Below are positions 11,811-24,610 of a stretch of DNA of 64,000 nt, piece after piece (positions within the stretch are counted from its first letter, which is position 1; every line of letters starts with the position of its first letter). Position numbers and translations under genes: made by a program. The stretch covers positions 65,964,001 through 66,028,000 of the forward strand of contig CATIUR010000006.1 of assembly GCA_949592205.1 (NCBI GenBank), read 5' to 3'. Below the pieces are notes generated by a model, which did not search any database, had not been told where the DNA came from, and saw only the letters and a program-made list of their open reading frames with translations. This DNA is from Helichrysum umbraculigerum (lineage: Eukaryota > Streptophyta > Magnoliopsida > Asterales > Asteraceae).

Positions 11811-12290
11811 GATCTAGAGGGAAGTAGTACAATTTGAGGGAAGGGGAAGTGTTGATCTAACCATTCATCTCATCTAACTAAATTAAGGTGCACCATATTT
11901 TTGTGGTATGCACTTCATGGAAATTTAATGGAAGCATGAAAGTACCAATGAGATTACGTCACGTGTATAAAGAAAATCCATTTACCCCTACAACAAATGA
12001 TCTCATAAATCGAAAAATTATGAAAATTGCACCATAAAATTCAGCGTTTTCTCGTCTTCGATTTAAGATAACTCAAGGCATACTTTCGACGAATTTATTT
12101 TTTCATTTTTTTGGTGAGTTTTACAAATTATAAACACATATGCAACTATTTTATTATAAATTAGATTTATGGTTTACTAGGTTTAGGGTTTAATATGATT
12201 TAGCATGGTTAAAGGTTTAGGGTTTAGTATGCTTTAGGTTTTACGGTTTACTAACTAAACCCTAACCCCTAACCCTAAACGCAACACTAA
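11811..12290. mobile_element. One-armed relative of the MULE-like element with telomere-like core
   Basis: About 11985-12150 repeats the left arm of the element at 306: aaatcgaaaaattatgaaaattg, ttcagcgtttt, tcgatttaag, then a T-rich run and ggtgagttttaca. A degenerate TTTAGGG core follows (12170-12285), switching to CCCTAAA orientation near 12260. No matching inverted right arm was found, so it is a truncated or diverged copy. Confidence 0.6.
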
Positions 12291-12406
12291 GTCATACTGA
12301 TTATAATTTTTATTAAATTAATACTTAGGTAAATAGGTTACATAAACTAATTAAAATAGAAAGAAAAAAAAAATACTTACATCATATTTAGACTTTAATA
12401 AGTAAG

Positions 12407-12420
12407 ACACACACACACAC

Positions 12421-12461
<41 letters not shown>
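12407..12461. repeat. Compound microsatellite (AC)n(AT)n
   Basis: About seven AC units followed by about 19 AT units. Confidence 0.9.
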
Positions 12462-12465
<4 letters not shown>

Positions 12466-12559
12466 TCGTATATACCTACAATTATAATGCTCCATTTTAA
12501 ATTGCATGATTGAAATATAAAAAATACGAAAATTAACGTTGTATGATAGTTTTAAATAC

Positions 12560-13213
<654 letters not shown>

Positions 13214-13215
13214 TA

Positions 13216-13488
13216 TTCCCTCCGTCCCAAACATATAGTCGATGTTTCATTTTTCGGATGTCCCAAATTAATTGTCAACTTTCAAACATAGATAGTAAAG
13301 TTTAGTCGTGATTATCATATTACCCTTAATTGAAATTATTATTACACATTTTTAAGAAAGAAGTAATTAATTGGTTAAGGGTAAAACTGTCATTCTGCAA
13401 AAAGTAAGAAAGAGAAATCAGTAATAATTATGTTTTTATTAAACTGCATCTTTTTTGTTGGGTGACAATAATTTTGAGACGGGGGGAG
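13216..13488. mobile_element. Stowaway-like MITE
   Basis: Begins ttccctccgtcccaaa and ends ttttgagacggggggag, the inverted CTCCCTCCGTCCC termini typical of plant Stowaway (Tc1/mariner) MITEs. It is flanked by TA on both sides (13214-13215 and 13489-13490), the expected target duplication. It is 273 bp and AT-rich inside, with no transposase. Confidence 0.85.
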
Positions 13489-13573
13489 TAATTTTTATAA
13501 TGGATAATACAGATTCTACAGATGACAAAAATACCCGAAACCGACTGAGAAAACAAAACCCAAAATATTAGGA

Positions 13574-13593
13574 GGGGGGGGGGGGGGGGGGGG
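13574..13593 (+). repeat. Homopolymer G20
   Basis: Twenty consecutive G. The surrounding sequence (13500-13735 and again 14080-14230) is rich in GGGTA/TACCC words, probably a decayed simple repeat. Homopolymer length may be unreliable. Confidence 0.8.
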
Positions 13594-13773
13594 TAATGGA
13601 GGCGGGTTAGCGGGTTTGGATGTGGGTTTGCGTAAAAATATTTTTATTTCGCGGGTGTGGTATGGGTTTAGTAATACCCGTCCGATTACCCGTACCCATA
13701 TCCATACCAATTTACTCGAAGCCATTCCCGCATAATTTTCATTGTTAATTTGATTTTTTTATAGAATTTATAA

Positions 13774-14631
13774 TCTTTTTTATATATAAAAGAGATAATG
13801 TGCATATCAACTGGAGACGCTATTATATATTGATTTTGATAATTATTACATTTGAATCTTGTACGTTGAAAACATGAAATTGTTCGTTATCTTGAACATT
13901 CAAAACTTTGAATTAATTAATTAAATAGTTAATTTTTTAGCTTTAATATTTGAAATCTTGAATGTACTATAGTTTATGGTATTTTGGCTTTCTATTATTT
14001 TTTGTTGTGTTTCAAATATTTACCGTATTATCAACCCCAAAGGCTTTTTTGTTCGGCCAAAGTTACGTACATGGGGATAACCGAAACCCGCGGATAAATC
14101 CAAAAAAACAATGGGTAATACTAATTGGGTACGCAACGGGTATTGGGTCAGGTATGGGTACAAATATTTTTAGCGGTATGGTTACATATACACTAAAATC
14201 TGTCTGAACCCGACTCATTTTCAACCCTAGCAGATTTTTTGAGTGTAACTCAATGTTGAACAGTGCATTGACACATCATAAATGTAAATACGTATTTATA
14301 TTTTTTTTAATACAAGTCGATGATGATTTATATTATGATACTGTTTTTGATTAGATTTAAACCAGATTGACAATTAATCATATTATCCAAGATAAAATTA
14401 TTTTATTTTATTTAGTAAATAAAAGTATTATTATATCTTTGATTATTCATTGTTTTCATTATTAATAATATATAAACTTCGAAGAAATATTTATCCGAGA
14501 GAGCATAATTCATACAATAAAAATTGATTCATACAAAACATACAATTATTTTAAATTAAATTAGACAAATGATCTTATATTATAAAACAAACATCATAAA
14601 ATAGCCCGCGAATACGCGGGTTATAAACTAG
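13774..14631 (+). mobile_element. Helitron, 3' end clear, 5' end tentative
   Basis: The 3' end is textbook: stem CCCGCG (14605-14610), loop AATA, stem CGCGGG (14615-14620), a short spacer, then CTAG (14628-14631) followed by T. Rolling-circle Helitrons end in a hairpin plus CTRR and insert between A and T. A possible 5' end is TC at 13774 preceded by A, in a context resembling other Helitron starts here, giving 858 bp. That end is a guess. No Rep/helicase coding is present. Confidence 0.6.
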
Positions 14632-15855
14632 TAACTGAATAAAATAAATTACCATACAAGTGGCAACTTTAATAATATGATAGCTGTTGTGATGACTAGC
14701 TAATTATCGAAAAAAAATTAGCTAGTCACTTAGCTAGTCATCATATGTGTTTAAACATATGATGACAACTTAAAAGGCATCTAATCACCATATTATATTT
14801 ACTATACGTTATAACACATATTTTTGAAATATAGTTTTTTATACATATTTCCGTGAACCTAGCTAGTCAACACAATCTTATGATATGGGATTATGAAAGT
14901 TGTAGGGTTATCGATAATTTAAGAGTTGTAGCAAGTTCGGCCTCTCCTGAAAGTGAAATGGCGGTCGATTCATGTTGAAAGTAATAACAACATAAAAAGA
15001 GGGGTCTGATTATAGCTAGTGTATGTCCTGTACATATAACAGTTGGTGTAATCTATTAGTCCTGCTGATGGATGGGTCATGGGTGGGCGGAGACACCAAC
15101 AGAGTGGTGTATATCATGTTATGAATGAAGTCATTTGTAAATTTATGGATCTGAAAAGAAAATATTGGGTTCAAATATATATAGAGGCTCATTTTTTCTA
15201 ATAATGTGTTAATATCTTTTCTACATAAATTCCAATTTTATTTGGTCTACGTACTGCTACAAATCGATAGTTAGGTTATTCTTGATTGTTTCCCAGGGGT
15301 TAATTCTGTTGAGATGTATATCGATCATACATAAGTTCTTCACATATGTTTAAACATTCATGGTTCATTATTGGTAAGTCGCATCCTTTACATTTTGTTA
15401 GAAATTGCTGTTACCAGGGTTATTTTGATCTCTTCATAGGTTTATTGTCGGTGTTGTCACCTATTACCAGAGTGTACATCATGCAGCAATAGTTGTACTT
15501 GTTAAATATAGCAAAATTTTATAAACCCAACATATAGACAAGGGCTTGTTCTGATCCATGTGATTATGTTGATATTTTTAATCTACATATTTTTTAATAG
15601 TTGTAGTAACTCTTAATAACATGAATCGACCATATACGTTATAACTCATATGTTTAAACTACATCTCAACAGAACTTATGTAAAATATGTGTTAATAATA
15701 TGTTTCTCATTAATGATGACTAGCTAGGTTCACTTAGCTAGGTTCGTTAACTCTGGTATTATCATTTACGTAGTAAACCTTGAAGAGCTACCGAACTTAG
15801 GTGATGTTACTTGCATATACGTTATAACTCATATAAAATTATACTCCGTAGTTAG
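14632..15855. other. Region upstream of SCPL copy 1; no first exon recognisable
   Basis: AT-rich. Contains a perfect 11-bp inverted repeat (GTCATCATATG at 14737 and CATATGATGAC at 14756) and scattered repeats of the words cttagctag and catatacgttataac. The signal-peptide exon expected before 15856, by comparison with copy 2, was searched for by eye and not found. Confidence 0.5.
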
Positions 15856-16532
15856 TTATGTTGGAGTGGATGAGTATGAAGATGTTCAACTCTTTTATTA
15901 CTTCACTCGATCGGAGTCAAATCCTGATCATGATCCCCTCTTGCTGTGGTTGACCGGTGGTCCTGGTTGTTCCTCCATTTCCGGCCTCCTCTACGAGATT
16001 GGTATTTTATTATATTTACTGATTACTGATGAAATAATTAAGTTTCTTGAAGTTAGAAAACCCTGCATAAGTGTTTGCACGTGTCCTGTTCCATATAGTT
16101 ATTTTGGGTTTGAAACAAATATGAACAATAACTATTTATATAGGTCCAATACAATTTGAGGCTGTGCCTTACAATGGAAGCTTGCCCACCTTGTTTTTGA
16201 ATCCGAATTCAAAAAGGACCAAGGTCTCTTTCTGTCTCTCGGTATATATTATATATACTAGTTTTATGACCCGTGAAAACACGGGTTTAATAAAGATTAT
16301 CATGTAAATCTGTAAATGTAAATCTGTAACTATAATGTGCAAGGCCTACACAAATTTTATATTGTTATGTCTTAGTATACAATTTTGTAATGCATATAAT
16401 CGATCTATTAATAGAATTAGTGATTCTTTATTTCAATTTACTAGTTGATTGACCCGTGAATACACGGTTTTTGTTTAGAATACATATTAAAAATAAACAT
16501 TTATATAAAAAAGTATACAAAAAAGCCATTTT

Positions 16533-16810
16533 AGAATAGGTCAATATCTGCCAAGAGAGCCTAGCTCAATTGGCACCAGCGCGCACCCCGAGTAAGCACC
16601 ATTGACTTTGGTCAATGGGGACTTTTGGAGAAAATGGTCACAGTTTCGAATCCGTTCCCACCCATTGGTCCAAAGCGTGGTGACAGGGGGGGTCTTCGGA
16701 CTCATTGCCTGGTGCTGGTAGAAGCGCGATGCCAGTTGGTACCCAAAGGGTACACGGGGTCAGGGTTTCCCCGCCGATCTAAACCTTTTGGAGAGAATAG
16801 GTCAATATCT
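16533..16810 (+). mobile_element. tRNA-derived SINE with 17-bp target duplication
   Basis: The direct repeat agaataggtcaatatct occurs at 16533-16549 and 16794-16810, a 17-bp target duplication. The 244-bp body has a pol III box A match (TAGCTCAATTGG) near its 5' end and a box B match (GTTTCGAATCC) about 70 bp later, followed by a GC-richer tRNA-unrelated body (GGGGTCAGGGTTTCCCC). No poly-A tail is present; the body ends ttttggag. The small open frame across it is incidental. Confidence 0.85.
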
Positions 16811-19800
16811 AAATAATATACAAATTAGACTTTTCCAGAAAAAAATAAAATTTTACCTAATAAGATGTGTATTGACCTTGTGTTACTGATGTTATGAAGT
16901 ACACATTAGTAAAGATGGTGAAGATCTCTCTTATTGCTAACAACAGCTTAACAAATCCAAATAGCAGAACTTCTTTAATCAGTTTAGATAAAACAAATAC
17001 ATTGAAGGATCGTTAATACATATGGAGTGAAGTAAGATATGTTCACTATTGGTCACAAAAGCCAGCTGGTCAACTAATTTATTTAGATGAAACTTATAAC
17101 GTCTTTGAACCGGTAACAACTTGAATCAACACCGTTATATACATTGTTTAAACCATGCACCTACATAACAAAGATAGTTAAAGTCAGTTTCGATAAAAAC
17201 TTAAGACATTAAGGTCAAGTAGAAGACTAAATCTATATATTAATATATACGGGTTTTACTTAGAATGCATCAATTTTATAATTTTGCACCAAAAATGTCG
17301 CTAAAAACATTTGCAAACAATTTTATACAAATAAGACTACAGCTTACAGCTTCAACTTATAGTTACAGCTTAAAGCCTACAGCTAATTTACCAAACAGAC
17401 CCATAATATAGATTTTTTTTCCTTTAACTACCATCAAAAAACCCTTTACTAATAATTATTGTAAATTTGTCATAACAATAAATTACGGTCTATGCATTTG
17501 ACCCAATGAAGTCGAACAATCCAAGTTAGCCTCTATCTTGTAACCGCAATATACTTCCAAACAAAAAAAGCACCTCCCTTTTTTCTTTGGTCTCATCATA
17601 AGAACAACAACATATGTAGAATCATATTCCTTTCTCATGGCATGTGTTCCAATGAAGAAACCTACAATTAAAGCACCAGCACGTCAAGTCCTTTGCAATA
17701 GCCACTCAAACCCATCATTGTCAAACCAGTGAACTAAACTTGAAATCATAAGTAACGGAAACAAATATATCACACATGTATTTGCTTACAACATTCAAAA
17801 TGAGGTTTCAATACAAAAACATTTGAGCATTTGACGTTCGTAAAAAGTGAAACTACTTATGTCTTGGAATAGTAGTAATTCAATGTAAGAGAGCCCAAAG
17901 ATGGTTTGGTCATCGAAAGAACATTCCCACTGACCAACATCTTATGCATTAGTAGTCATTAATTGGTGTTACGGAGTATTACTTACTGGTTACTATAATT
18001 CCAAATACAAAAGTGACTTGATAATATTTATAGTAAACTAACTTTGAAGTTCAAGATGAGCATTTATAGGTGATGAAAATATGTAAACCCAACATGAACC
18101 CACCCATATAGCAGCATCCATATATTACGACATCTTTCAAAGGAGGTAACAGATGAATGAATTGAACGTATATTAAAATAAAAATAAGAACCTAATTATC
18201 ACCCAAATGGAAGTAGATCAATCTAAAGGTGAAAGAATGTAAATTTGACTGATACCAACATGAACCCGCCCATATTTTTAAAGATATCTTTGCCTCCTGA
18301 TGTGTACTTAAAAAAAGAACCTGCTTTAAACCCTTAGTTAGTCCTTCCGACCCACCATATTGTCACCTATAACATTTACCAACATCACATTGGCATTCAT
18401 TAAACAGCTATAACGTTTATTTAGAATATGAACTACCAACTGCTTCTTGGATGCTGCAGCTGCCTAAAATCACTGAATTCTAAGTCAAACGAAAATATTA
18501 AATTTCAAGTCGATAAAGAGACGAAATTAGAGAATACATATATGTCTGTTGGCAGCATTTTTACCCCTTCATATACGAACAGGCTGCTTGCCAATCACCG
18601 AATCATGCATGTTCTAGATTGCATCCTCAGGGTTCCTTCTATAAAATGAAATTCCAAAAAGAAAATTAGCTCTTTCGAAAGTCAGGACTCATGACTTAAA
18701 TGTATAACATTTTTTACCAATCTTATACATCTAAAAAATCCAACTCATTGTTGATAAGTTCAACATCTTCCAAAAAAAATTTAGAAATCACAGGGCCTCT
18801 CAGGTCTGGTTATGATCTAGATCAGATCCGACCCAGTACATGACCCAACAGATAAAAAAACTGATCCAACAATTCAATAAGAGATCCAATACGCAAATCA
18901 ATACGTGGATTGACCATGATCCATTTAAATACCAAAAACCATTCTACCATCAACTTATAACACATAAAAGAACCTGAATTCAAGTACACGAAAACTGACC
19001 AGGTATAGCTGGATGTATGTATCCAAAACAGCGGCGACCTACTCCCAACCTCCTCTTTAAATCTATAAGATTACTGATAGGATGCACAGCCTGTGAATAG
19101 TAATGGGTATGAAGTCAAAACCACCAAAACATCCAAGAACATATGATTAAAATATATCGGACGGTGGTAACAGGTGCAAATCTCGTATGCTACAATCTTC
19201 TTTAACAAAGAAGCAGGATCGTCCCACGTAATTTGGTGAAGCTCCAGGTTTGCCGGACTTAGCCATGTAATAAGGTTTTCCTTCAAATATGAGTCGAGAG
19301 CTCGTATTGATGCAATATTTTCATGCCTGAATGTTATACGTAGCCAACTAAGAACCCCAAGTTCCTTTATTTATTAACTATATTACCAATTAGCAGGATT
19401 TAAATATAATCAAAGATAAACATTTTGGTACACACTCGTGTGGCTAAAGGAGATTCTCCCCGGCAAACATCAATTAAGGAAGATCGAGAATCAGGACCAA
19501 GATATAGTGCTTAACTGAAAACAACAATTTAAAGTTGAAGCATGCCACATTACTCCTAGGAGCTTTCAATTACACTTCTAGGAGTACTCATCTCACCCAA
19601 AAACAGTCTATCTTTCGGAGACACATCCACATTACTCCATAGTTTTCGATTCATACTTCTCCTATCCGAATCACCATCTCGTAAACAGCTATATTTAAAA
19701 ATTGAGCTCCATTTTAAGATTAGGTTTCACCTCATCTGAATGCTCTTTAGCAGCTTTAGCATCCTCTTCAGCTTTAACCCAAGCAACTATACACACACAA

Positions 19801-20547
19801 CATCAAAAGACAGAGTTAGTTAAAATCCACAAGTCCTAATATATTAAACAATAATAAATACTGACAAATTGGGCAAGAGATGTAACTGCATTTCCACTAA
19901 TATGGTTTCCACGGAACTTATTAACAATGTCCTTTACTTGTACAATATTTTACTAAGAATCAACCCATGCCCAATAAAATTAATGCTTCTGATTCAAATG
20001 TAAGAATGAAAACACATTGTCCGTTTATGCCCCTGTTAAATAAAGAAAAAACATTATGGAAATCTATGTATAATCATCTTGACTATGTAAAATGGAGGTA
20101 TGAGACCAACTTTTTTGGACGTTGCAAGAAAGAGAAACTTCAGTAAAAGACCCTTATGAAATGAATGTAAAGTGATAAACACAATTTAGTATGCTTGGGA
20201 TATAGCTTACCTTCCGATGCTGAAGAACTTACAGATCATGAATCCAAAATTTTCACAAGTATTTCAAGCGCATAAATTTCAAAGCATTATTAACCTTCAT
20301 AGAAGAAAGTTGTACATCAACTTTAGCCTTGATAGTTCAATTCATGTAAAACTTGGTCTCTTTACACGCAAACAGTGCAGTAAAAAAGGACTCGCGGACA
20401 TACAATAATATTACTATATTAGTACCTGACCAGCAATGCCATACCCATTCCCAATAATCAGCTTCAAGCTTCTTCTCCATGTAATCCAAGTTCATGGTTT
20501 CAAGAAATTATAACTAATAATAAAAAAAATGATCCAATATAGATTAC

Positions 20548-20659
20548 CTTTTGGATCTTCCCACAAAGCAATGGACCAAAACACCACCCATTCTTTGGCT
20601 CCGTCAACGAAACCAAAGCAGTCATCAGAAAACAGTGCAGTCATCTCTCTCATCTTCAT
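20548..20659 (-). other. Candidate captured exon in the inner Helitron, unidentified
   Basis: On the minus strand an ATG at 20659 opens 37 codons rich in Trp and acidic residues (FVDGAKEWVVFWSIALWEDP) ending at a plausible donor (AAAG then gtaatc). A second frame with similar composition (MEKKLEADYWEWVWHCW) lies just downstream near 20430-20480. The coding-like composition in AT-rich DNA and the donor suggest a host gene fragment picked up by the Helitron. The family is not recognised, and joining the two candidate exons with canonical borders does not keep the frame. Confidence 0.3.
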
Positions 20660-23600
20660 CCTTCAAAGGTTCAATATAATCATAGTAAATCAAAACCACA
20701 ATTGATAAGTAAATTATATATGAAAATGATATAGATATGTTGTAAAGTCAAAATCTGAAGATGCTTTCGAATATCAGCCCACATAAATGTTCAAGCCGCA
20801 TATCAAGGAGATAAGCAGACAACAGTGCTCCTTGATATTAACTTCGACACAAAATTAGTTTCTACATGGTAACCAAACAATAATGCAATTCATTCAAGTA
20901 TTCAAACAAACCTTCAAGGTCATGTTATCATATAGGTAGTATAACATAAACCAATGCAACAAATATAAACAGAAAATAATACATAAAAAGATAACAGAGA
21001 TATAGATTGAAATTTTCTGAGATAGTACAACAGAATCAAAGCATTTAACAATCAACGAAAAACTCTAAAATTCACCTGAAAATGAACGATACCGAGCTTC
21101 CTTTGAGTACAACTTCCCATCTACACAATAAAAACGGAAAACTATCTATAATTAGTAATCATGATTATTAACCCATTCTGTAAAAGTGTATATACACTGA
21201 ATAATTTTGTGACTAAAGAATTACCATGAAACATAGCTTAAGTAAGCATCTAAACTCATCGAAAGGAAGTTGAAGAAATAATAATGAATCTGATCTAGAG
21301 CTGCCACTATAAACAAACAATGCTTAAGTAACTATATTGGAAGTACCTTATTATAAAGAAGAAGTTTGTAAAAGAAGCTATGAATGTCATATATATGTAA
21401 CTTGTGTCCATAAAAGATATGAGGCTTAAAATGTAGCATACCTTGTCTTTCACAATGGTTCATTATCAGTTCTGAAACACACGTGTTAATTCACACAAAT
21501 TAGTGCTACATTCATATAAGAAGAATAAAAACCATGATATAGGAAATTGAAGACACACATATATGTTTTAAGGGGAGAGGTGCTTACTATTTAGCTGCTT
21601 CGGCCATGGTGAAAACATCACCCTAAAATCAAAATTAATCAGTCAATATTACATACCTATTCAATCAACACCATATACATAGAAACAAATATCGTTTGTA
21701 AAAATAAATTAATCAAAATTAATGACTTAGAAACCGAGCAAAAATACACATGACACCCAAAGATTTCTATTTCTTAGATACAATTACCTTTCTATGTGGC
21801 ATTTCATCGAACATGTGATGTGCGAATGTGAAATTCTCAAAGTGCTTAGATAATAAACACAAAATGAATCATAATCATCCAAAAAAACAAATAATAAGAG
21901 GAATAATTTTAAATGCAGAACAAATTAAACCTAACAGCCACAACACATACAATCACAGTTACAGTATTCACTTGACAGTCAAATACAATTTTAAGCACAC
22001 ATAATTGGATAAACTCTACATTAAACCTAACACAAAACCTTCTCACCACAAACTGAAATATACTAAATTCGAAATGAGATTTGTAAAATGAATGTACCGT
22101 TCGGAAAACAGATCAAAAGCAGGCGATTCGGTGATAAAATGAAGAGAAGAATTGGGGATTGGATGAGATGTCATTACAGGTAGCGGTCTCCGGTGGTACG
22201 CCGGTAATGCTGGTAGTGTGCGCCGTCAATGGAGGTAGCAGTGCTGCGCCGGTAGTGAAGGTCGAGGTTGTTGGCGGTACGCAAGCATATACAATGAGAA
22301 AGAAAGGTATGAGATGAGAGAGTAACGTGAATAACCATGAATTACTCTAGGTCAATTCATCCATCACCTTTTATTTGAATCTTGAAGCAAAAATTAAACT
22401 TGAAGAAGATGATAAAGAGACTATAGATTAAAGAACACATATGGAGAAGATAATAAAGATGGTAGATGAATTCAACTGACTTCATTTTGGGAGGTGGCAA
22501 AAAAAAGAAGCAAGCGTGGATATCGGTTATAGAGAAACCAATAAGATAATAACGTGTATTTATTAGTTTTAAAGTCTCAACAAAAATTGGGCGGGCTTTA
22601 CCGAGAAGATGGGCCAGCTTTTGAAAAAGATTTTACCCATTTATAACAATGTAGAAATGTTTATCAAATTAAAAATATATATGACATCAGCAAATTCAAT
22701 ATCCATGACACATCAGCATCAAGAGTTATCTAAGAGGGTGACACATCAGCGTTAGTGATGTCATCTTTATTGCCAATTTGTATATAAGAAGATAGATTAG
22801 ATAAACCGCATAGTTTTTTCTAGAAAACACTAAGTAAGATTAATTTCTATATTTAGTGGTAATTACAAATATATACCAAAGGTATGATTACGTGTTTGAG
22901 GAAGAAGTAAGTACGTACATATACATGTCCGATTAGTTAGTTATCCGTGTATAAGTGGGTTTTGTTATGGAGGAAAAAAATGACTAAAAAATAAACTCAT
23001 AATACTTACATTTCTATCAATCCAGTTAAGGAAAAGTTGAAAACAAAAACCATTATTAATTTATTATAATTATATGCTAGAAACTACACAGAGCAAAATA
23101 AATAATGAAAAATAACTATTTATTAATGAAATCATACTTTATCCAACCAAACATTATACATACGATTTGCAATTTCCGGAATATGCGATAACCACGTGAC
23201 TTCAAATCTTCTCAGCTCAATATCCAACCACTTCTCAGCTCCCATACTTACAATGAAACCCTAGCATACATGACAAACAATTACGATGGCGGAAACTGAT
23301 CACCGGAAATATGAAGTCTTCGCCTGAAACATAAGTAACGTTGGAATCTTAAGCTCGAGGTTATTCGCCGGAGCTGCTCCTATGGTGGCCGTCAGTGATT
23401 CCGATAACTCAATTGAAATCCTTAATGTAGTTGAATGCGTCGTTATCCATTGTAGGTGCAAGCGGTTTTGTGTTTGGATTCGTTTGGTGCGAGGAATGTG
23501 TGGGAGGAGAACCTAGCACAAACTCAATTTAAAGGGATGAGGGTATTGAATCGATGCGGATGACATGAAAGAGTGGCCCAATGGATAACGATACGCATGG

Positions 23601-24061
23601 TAGATAGATGAGGGGCTGCATTAAAGTTCTTGGGAAATCACAGTATGTGTGTAGGCCGGATTAGAAAGGAAATTTAATGTTAATTAAATTACTATAAAGA
23701 AAAAATTACTACGGAGTATTAAATATTATATACATGATGATATGTTGATGCCCAATGGACAACGATACGCATGGTAGATAGATAAGCCGTAAGCGGCTGC
23801 ATTAAAGTTTATGGGAAATCACAGTATGCGTGTAAGCCGGATTACAAAGTAAATTTAATATTAATTAATTACATCAGCTGTAATTAATTCGTTTTTTCAT
23901 TTTTTAAAACAATTCAAATGAAAATAATATTACTAAAGCATGACATCAGCGGATTAATGTGGGCATGACACTTCAGCGAATTCGATTGCTTCAATTGGTG
24001 CCAACTCAGCTTTATGACGTCAGCGTATCCCCCCTTTAGTAGATAGAATAGATATAGTCCC

Positions 24062-24610
24062 AGGTTCAAATGAGAAGCCTAATTTTCGTGAGAACGAGAG
24101 AAACACTTTAAAATCACTTTTTAACTATCCAAAACACGTTATTTTAAAAAAAATTTTCGTAGCTTCTTTTTTAAATAACTTTTAGAAGTTATTTTTCAAA
24201 TAAAAAAAATTTCGACGTTTTATTATTTTTTAAATTATTTTTTATTAAAATTTTTATTCATAATAATCACATTTTATAACTTGATAATCACATGAATAAT
24301 ATGTGATTATCATACCATATTTTGTGATTATCTCGAACACATGATAATCACATTATATTAGAGAATAATCACATGTGATTATCATGTTATATTTTGTGAT
24401 TATCTTAAATAATCACAACATTAACGACTGTAAAAAAGTTCAAAAAAAAAAGTTAATATTTTTAATTTATATTTATATCATAGCTTCCAAAAGTTATTTT
24501 AATAGTAATTATTGAAAAAGTTTTATAGGAAAATGTGTTTTGAATAGTTAAAAAGTAATTTTGAAGTGTTTCTCACGTTCTCAAGAAATTTAGTCTTCTC
24601 ATTTTAACCC
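24062..24610. mobile_element. MITE with ~75 bp inverted termini
   Basis: The left arm (24062-24137) and the right arm (24532-24610) are inverted copies: aatgagaag, gagaacg, gagaaacact and tttttaacta occur in matching order. The core (24268-24425) repeats the palindrome-forming word TGTGATTATCA several times in both orientations. Termini (GGGTT/AGGTT then aAATGAGA) resemble the TIR of the element at 306, so a MULE relationship is possible. No clean target duplication was found. It abuts the outer Helitron end at 24052. Confidence 0.65.

Larger units (their letters stand above)
16441..22801 (-). mobile_element. Inner Helitron (minus) nested in the outer one
   Basis: The 3' end is at 16441-16444 (CTAG on the minus strand), with hairpin cgtgtattcacg nearby and A at 16440. 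The 5' end is at 22801, where the minus strand reads A then TCTAATCTATCTTC followed by the TGACATCA/TGTGTCA words common near plant Helitron 5' ends. Length 6,361 bp. No Rep or helicase frame is visible, so it is non-autonomous. It carries a SINE (16550-16793) and probable captured exons on the minus strand, for example 20548-20659 and 19071-19286, which I cannot identify. Confidence 0.6.
16258..24052 (-). mobile_element. Outer Helitron in SCPL copy 1 intron 3 (minus)
   Basis: The 3' end on the minus strand is at 16258-16261 (CTAG), preceded by the hairpin acccgtg-tttt-cacgggt, with A at 16257 (T on the minus strand). The best 5' end is at 24052, where the minus strand reads A then TCTATTCTATCTACTAAAGG. 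Removing the inner Helitron leaves about 1.4 kb without helicase coding. The pairing of ends is inferred because only nesting fits two 3' ends and two 5' ends in this order. It contains a duplicated ~110 bp block (23560-23870) and a stretch near 23283-23510 that may be a gene fragment. Confidence 0.6.

Noticed and set aside
13516..13725. Poly-proline frame on minus
   Set aside because: Caused by the G20 homopolymer.
16550..16640. Possible tRNA gene
   Set aside because: Box A and box B are present but no cloverleaf or acceptor stem can be formed; better explained as the SINE head.
16625..16816. 63-codon frame on +
   Set aside because: Lies in the SINE body; SINEs do not encode proteins.
24268..24425. 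CRISPR-like spaced repeats
   Set aside because: Palindromic words have irregular, non-unique spacing, in a plant genome and within a MITE.
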